Part shown: positions 5,915 to 6,557 of the stretch, piece after piece | Numbering within the stretch: position 1 is the stretch's first letter | Layout of the letters: every line of letters starts with the position of its first letter | NCBI GenBank assembly: GCA_903915485.1 | Contig: CAIWTC010000165.1 | Coordinates: forward strand, 1 to 6,557 | Source of the DNA: an uncultured Ignavibacteriales bacterium | Lineage (GTDB): Bacteria > Bacteroidota > Ignavibacteria > Ignavibacteriales > Ignavibacteriaceae | DNA: 6,557 nucleotides | Direction: 5' to 3' | Made by a program: the position numbers and the translations under genes | The notes under the pieces: model-generated | What the model saw: the letters and a program-made list of their open reading frames with translations, nothing else | Database searches by the model: none | Told to the model about the DNA's origin: nothing

Positions 5915-6557
5915 ATGAATGAATCAAAAAATAAATTGATTCCTCTCTTGCTAATTTTTCTAGGGGAAATTTTAATTGTATCAGCCTTTTACCTCCTTAT
6001 TCCAGAAGTATTTTGGACTAAGGGGTTTTATCTCAATATGATTGCCACCTCCATAGTCTATTTGTTTAATATTTTAACTATCTTCAACTTATTCCCAAGC
6101 ACTGATAATTTTAATAAAAAAATAGCGGGGCTTGGAATATTGATGTTTTTTGATATTATATATACTCTTTTAGCAGTTTCAATTATAGTTGTGGGGATGT
6201 TTTCACTTATTCCCTTTAACCTTCAATTAATTTTACATTCAGGCTTGCTTTTTGGGTTAGCAATAATTCTATTTATTTCAAATGGTTCGTCGGACTATGC
6301 ACAAACAGTTTATCAGAGTGAAAAAACAATTAGAAATGGAATCTTAAATCTAAGAACAGCCATATCTGAAGTTGAATTCAGTTATAATACTGCAAAGTTA
6401 GATTGGCAGTCAGAAGGGAAAACAATATATGAGATTAAAGAGATAGCTCGATATTTATCACCTATACAGAATGAAGCGGCGGAACTATTAGAATTAAAAA
6501 TAATAGCTGAGTTTAAGAATCTTATCGAAGAATTTTCCCATAATATTCCCGACAGAC
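5915..6557 (+). CDS. Four-helix membrane protein with cytoplasmic tail, 3'-truncated by the window
   Basis: An open frame starts at ATG 5915, five bases after the SPFH stop, and is still open at the window end after 214 codons. It was read directly from the sequence. Four hydrophobic segments are visible at about residues 8-29, 38-60, 70-95 and 102-122. A soluble, charged, mostly helical region follows from about 124 to the end, including EKTIRNGILNLRTAISEVE (136-154) and a Glu/Lys-rich stretch at 186-206. The positive-inside pattern is weak. A short Lys-containing N-terminus and the long tail suggest that both ends are cytoplasmic, consistent with an even number of helices. No Shine-Dalgarno sequence is seen, and the short gap points to co-translation with the SPFH gene. 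I do not recognise the family. A membrane anchor for the SPFH scaffold is the best guess and is inferred from position only. Confidence 0.8.
   Translation, partial: MNESKNKLIPLLLIFLGEILIVSAFYLLIPEVFWTKGFYLNMIATSIVYLFNILTIFNLFPSTDNFNKKIAGLGILMFFDIIYTLLAVSIIVVGMFSLIPFNLQLILHSGLLFGLAIILFISNGSSDYAQTVYQSEKTIRNGILNLRTAISEVEFSYNTAKLDWQSEGKTIYEIKEIARYLSPIQNEAAELLELKIIAEFKNLIEEFSHNIPDR

Noticed and set aside
1..6557. CRISPR array, tRNA/rRNA, insertion sequence or attachment site
   Set aside because: No regularly spaced repeats, no cloverleaf or ribosomal core sequence, and no transposase, integrase or terminal repeats were seen on either strand.

Overview
The window reads as a chromosomal segment of a low-GC, AT-biased bacterium. 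Shine-Dalgarno signals are weak or absent at most starts, and genes are joined by 1-4 base stop/start overlaps. Flagellar MotB, CheY-like receivers with a long loop after the phospho-aspartate, and soluble multi-PAS kinases would fit a motile member of the Bacteroidota/Chlorobi/Ignavibacteria side of the tree. This placement is an inference from style and not a measured assignment. Every gene found is on the + strand.

Block 1 (1-3790) is a tightly packed signalling operon. It begins with the 3' end of a motB-like gene encoding the peptidoglycan-binding domain of a flagellar stator. Its stop overlaps the start of a stand-alone receiver (186-581). That gene overlaps by one base a second response regulator (581-1234), whose receiver is fused to a kinase-type dimerisation/phosphotransfer domain without any ATPase domain. 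After 28 bases comes an unrecognised 216-residue protein (1263-1913), whose stop overlaps the GTG start of a soluble three-PAS histidine kinase (1910-3790). The obvious reading is a phosphorelay: a cytoplasmic sensor kinase, two receivers and an orphan histidine domain, co-expressed with the flagellar motor.

Block 2 (3791-4474) is a single Lrp/AsnC-type regulator (3963-4409). An AT-rich upstream region carries an inverted repeat close to the start, and a good intrinsic terminator follows the gene.

Block 3 (4475-6557) is an unrelated module with its own consensus-like sigma-70 promoter. It holds an SPFH-domain protein of the YdjI/COG4260 type with four C-terminal zinc ribbons, then, five bases after its stop, a four-helix membrane protein with a cytoplasmic tail that runs off the window end. 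This looks like a membrane-surface scaffold pair, possibly for envelope stress.

The most interesting items are the receiver-DHp protein with a Gln after the phospho-acceptor His, the unrecognised protein embedded between it and the kinase, and the SPFH/zinc-ribbon plus membrane protein pair.
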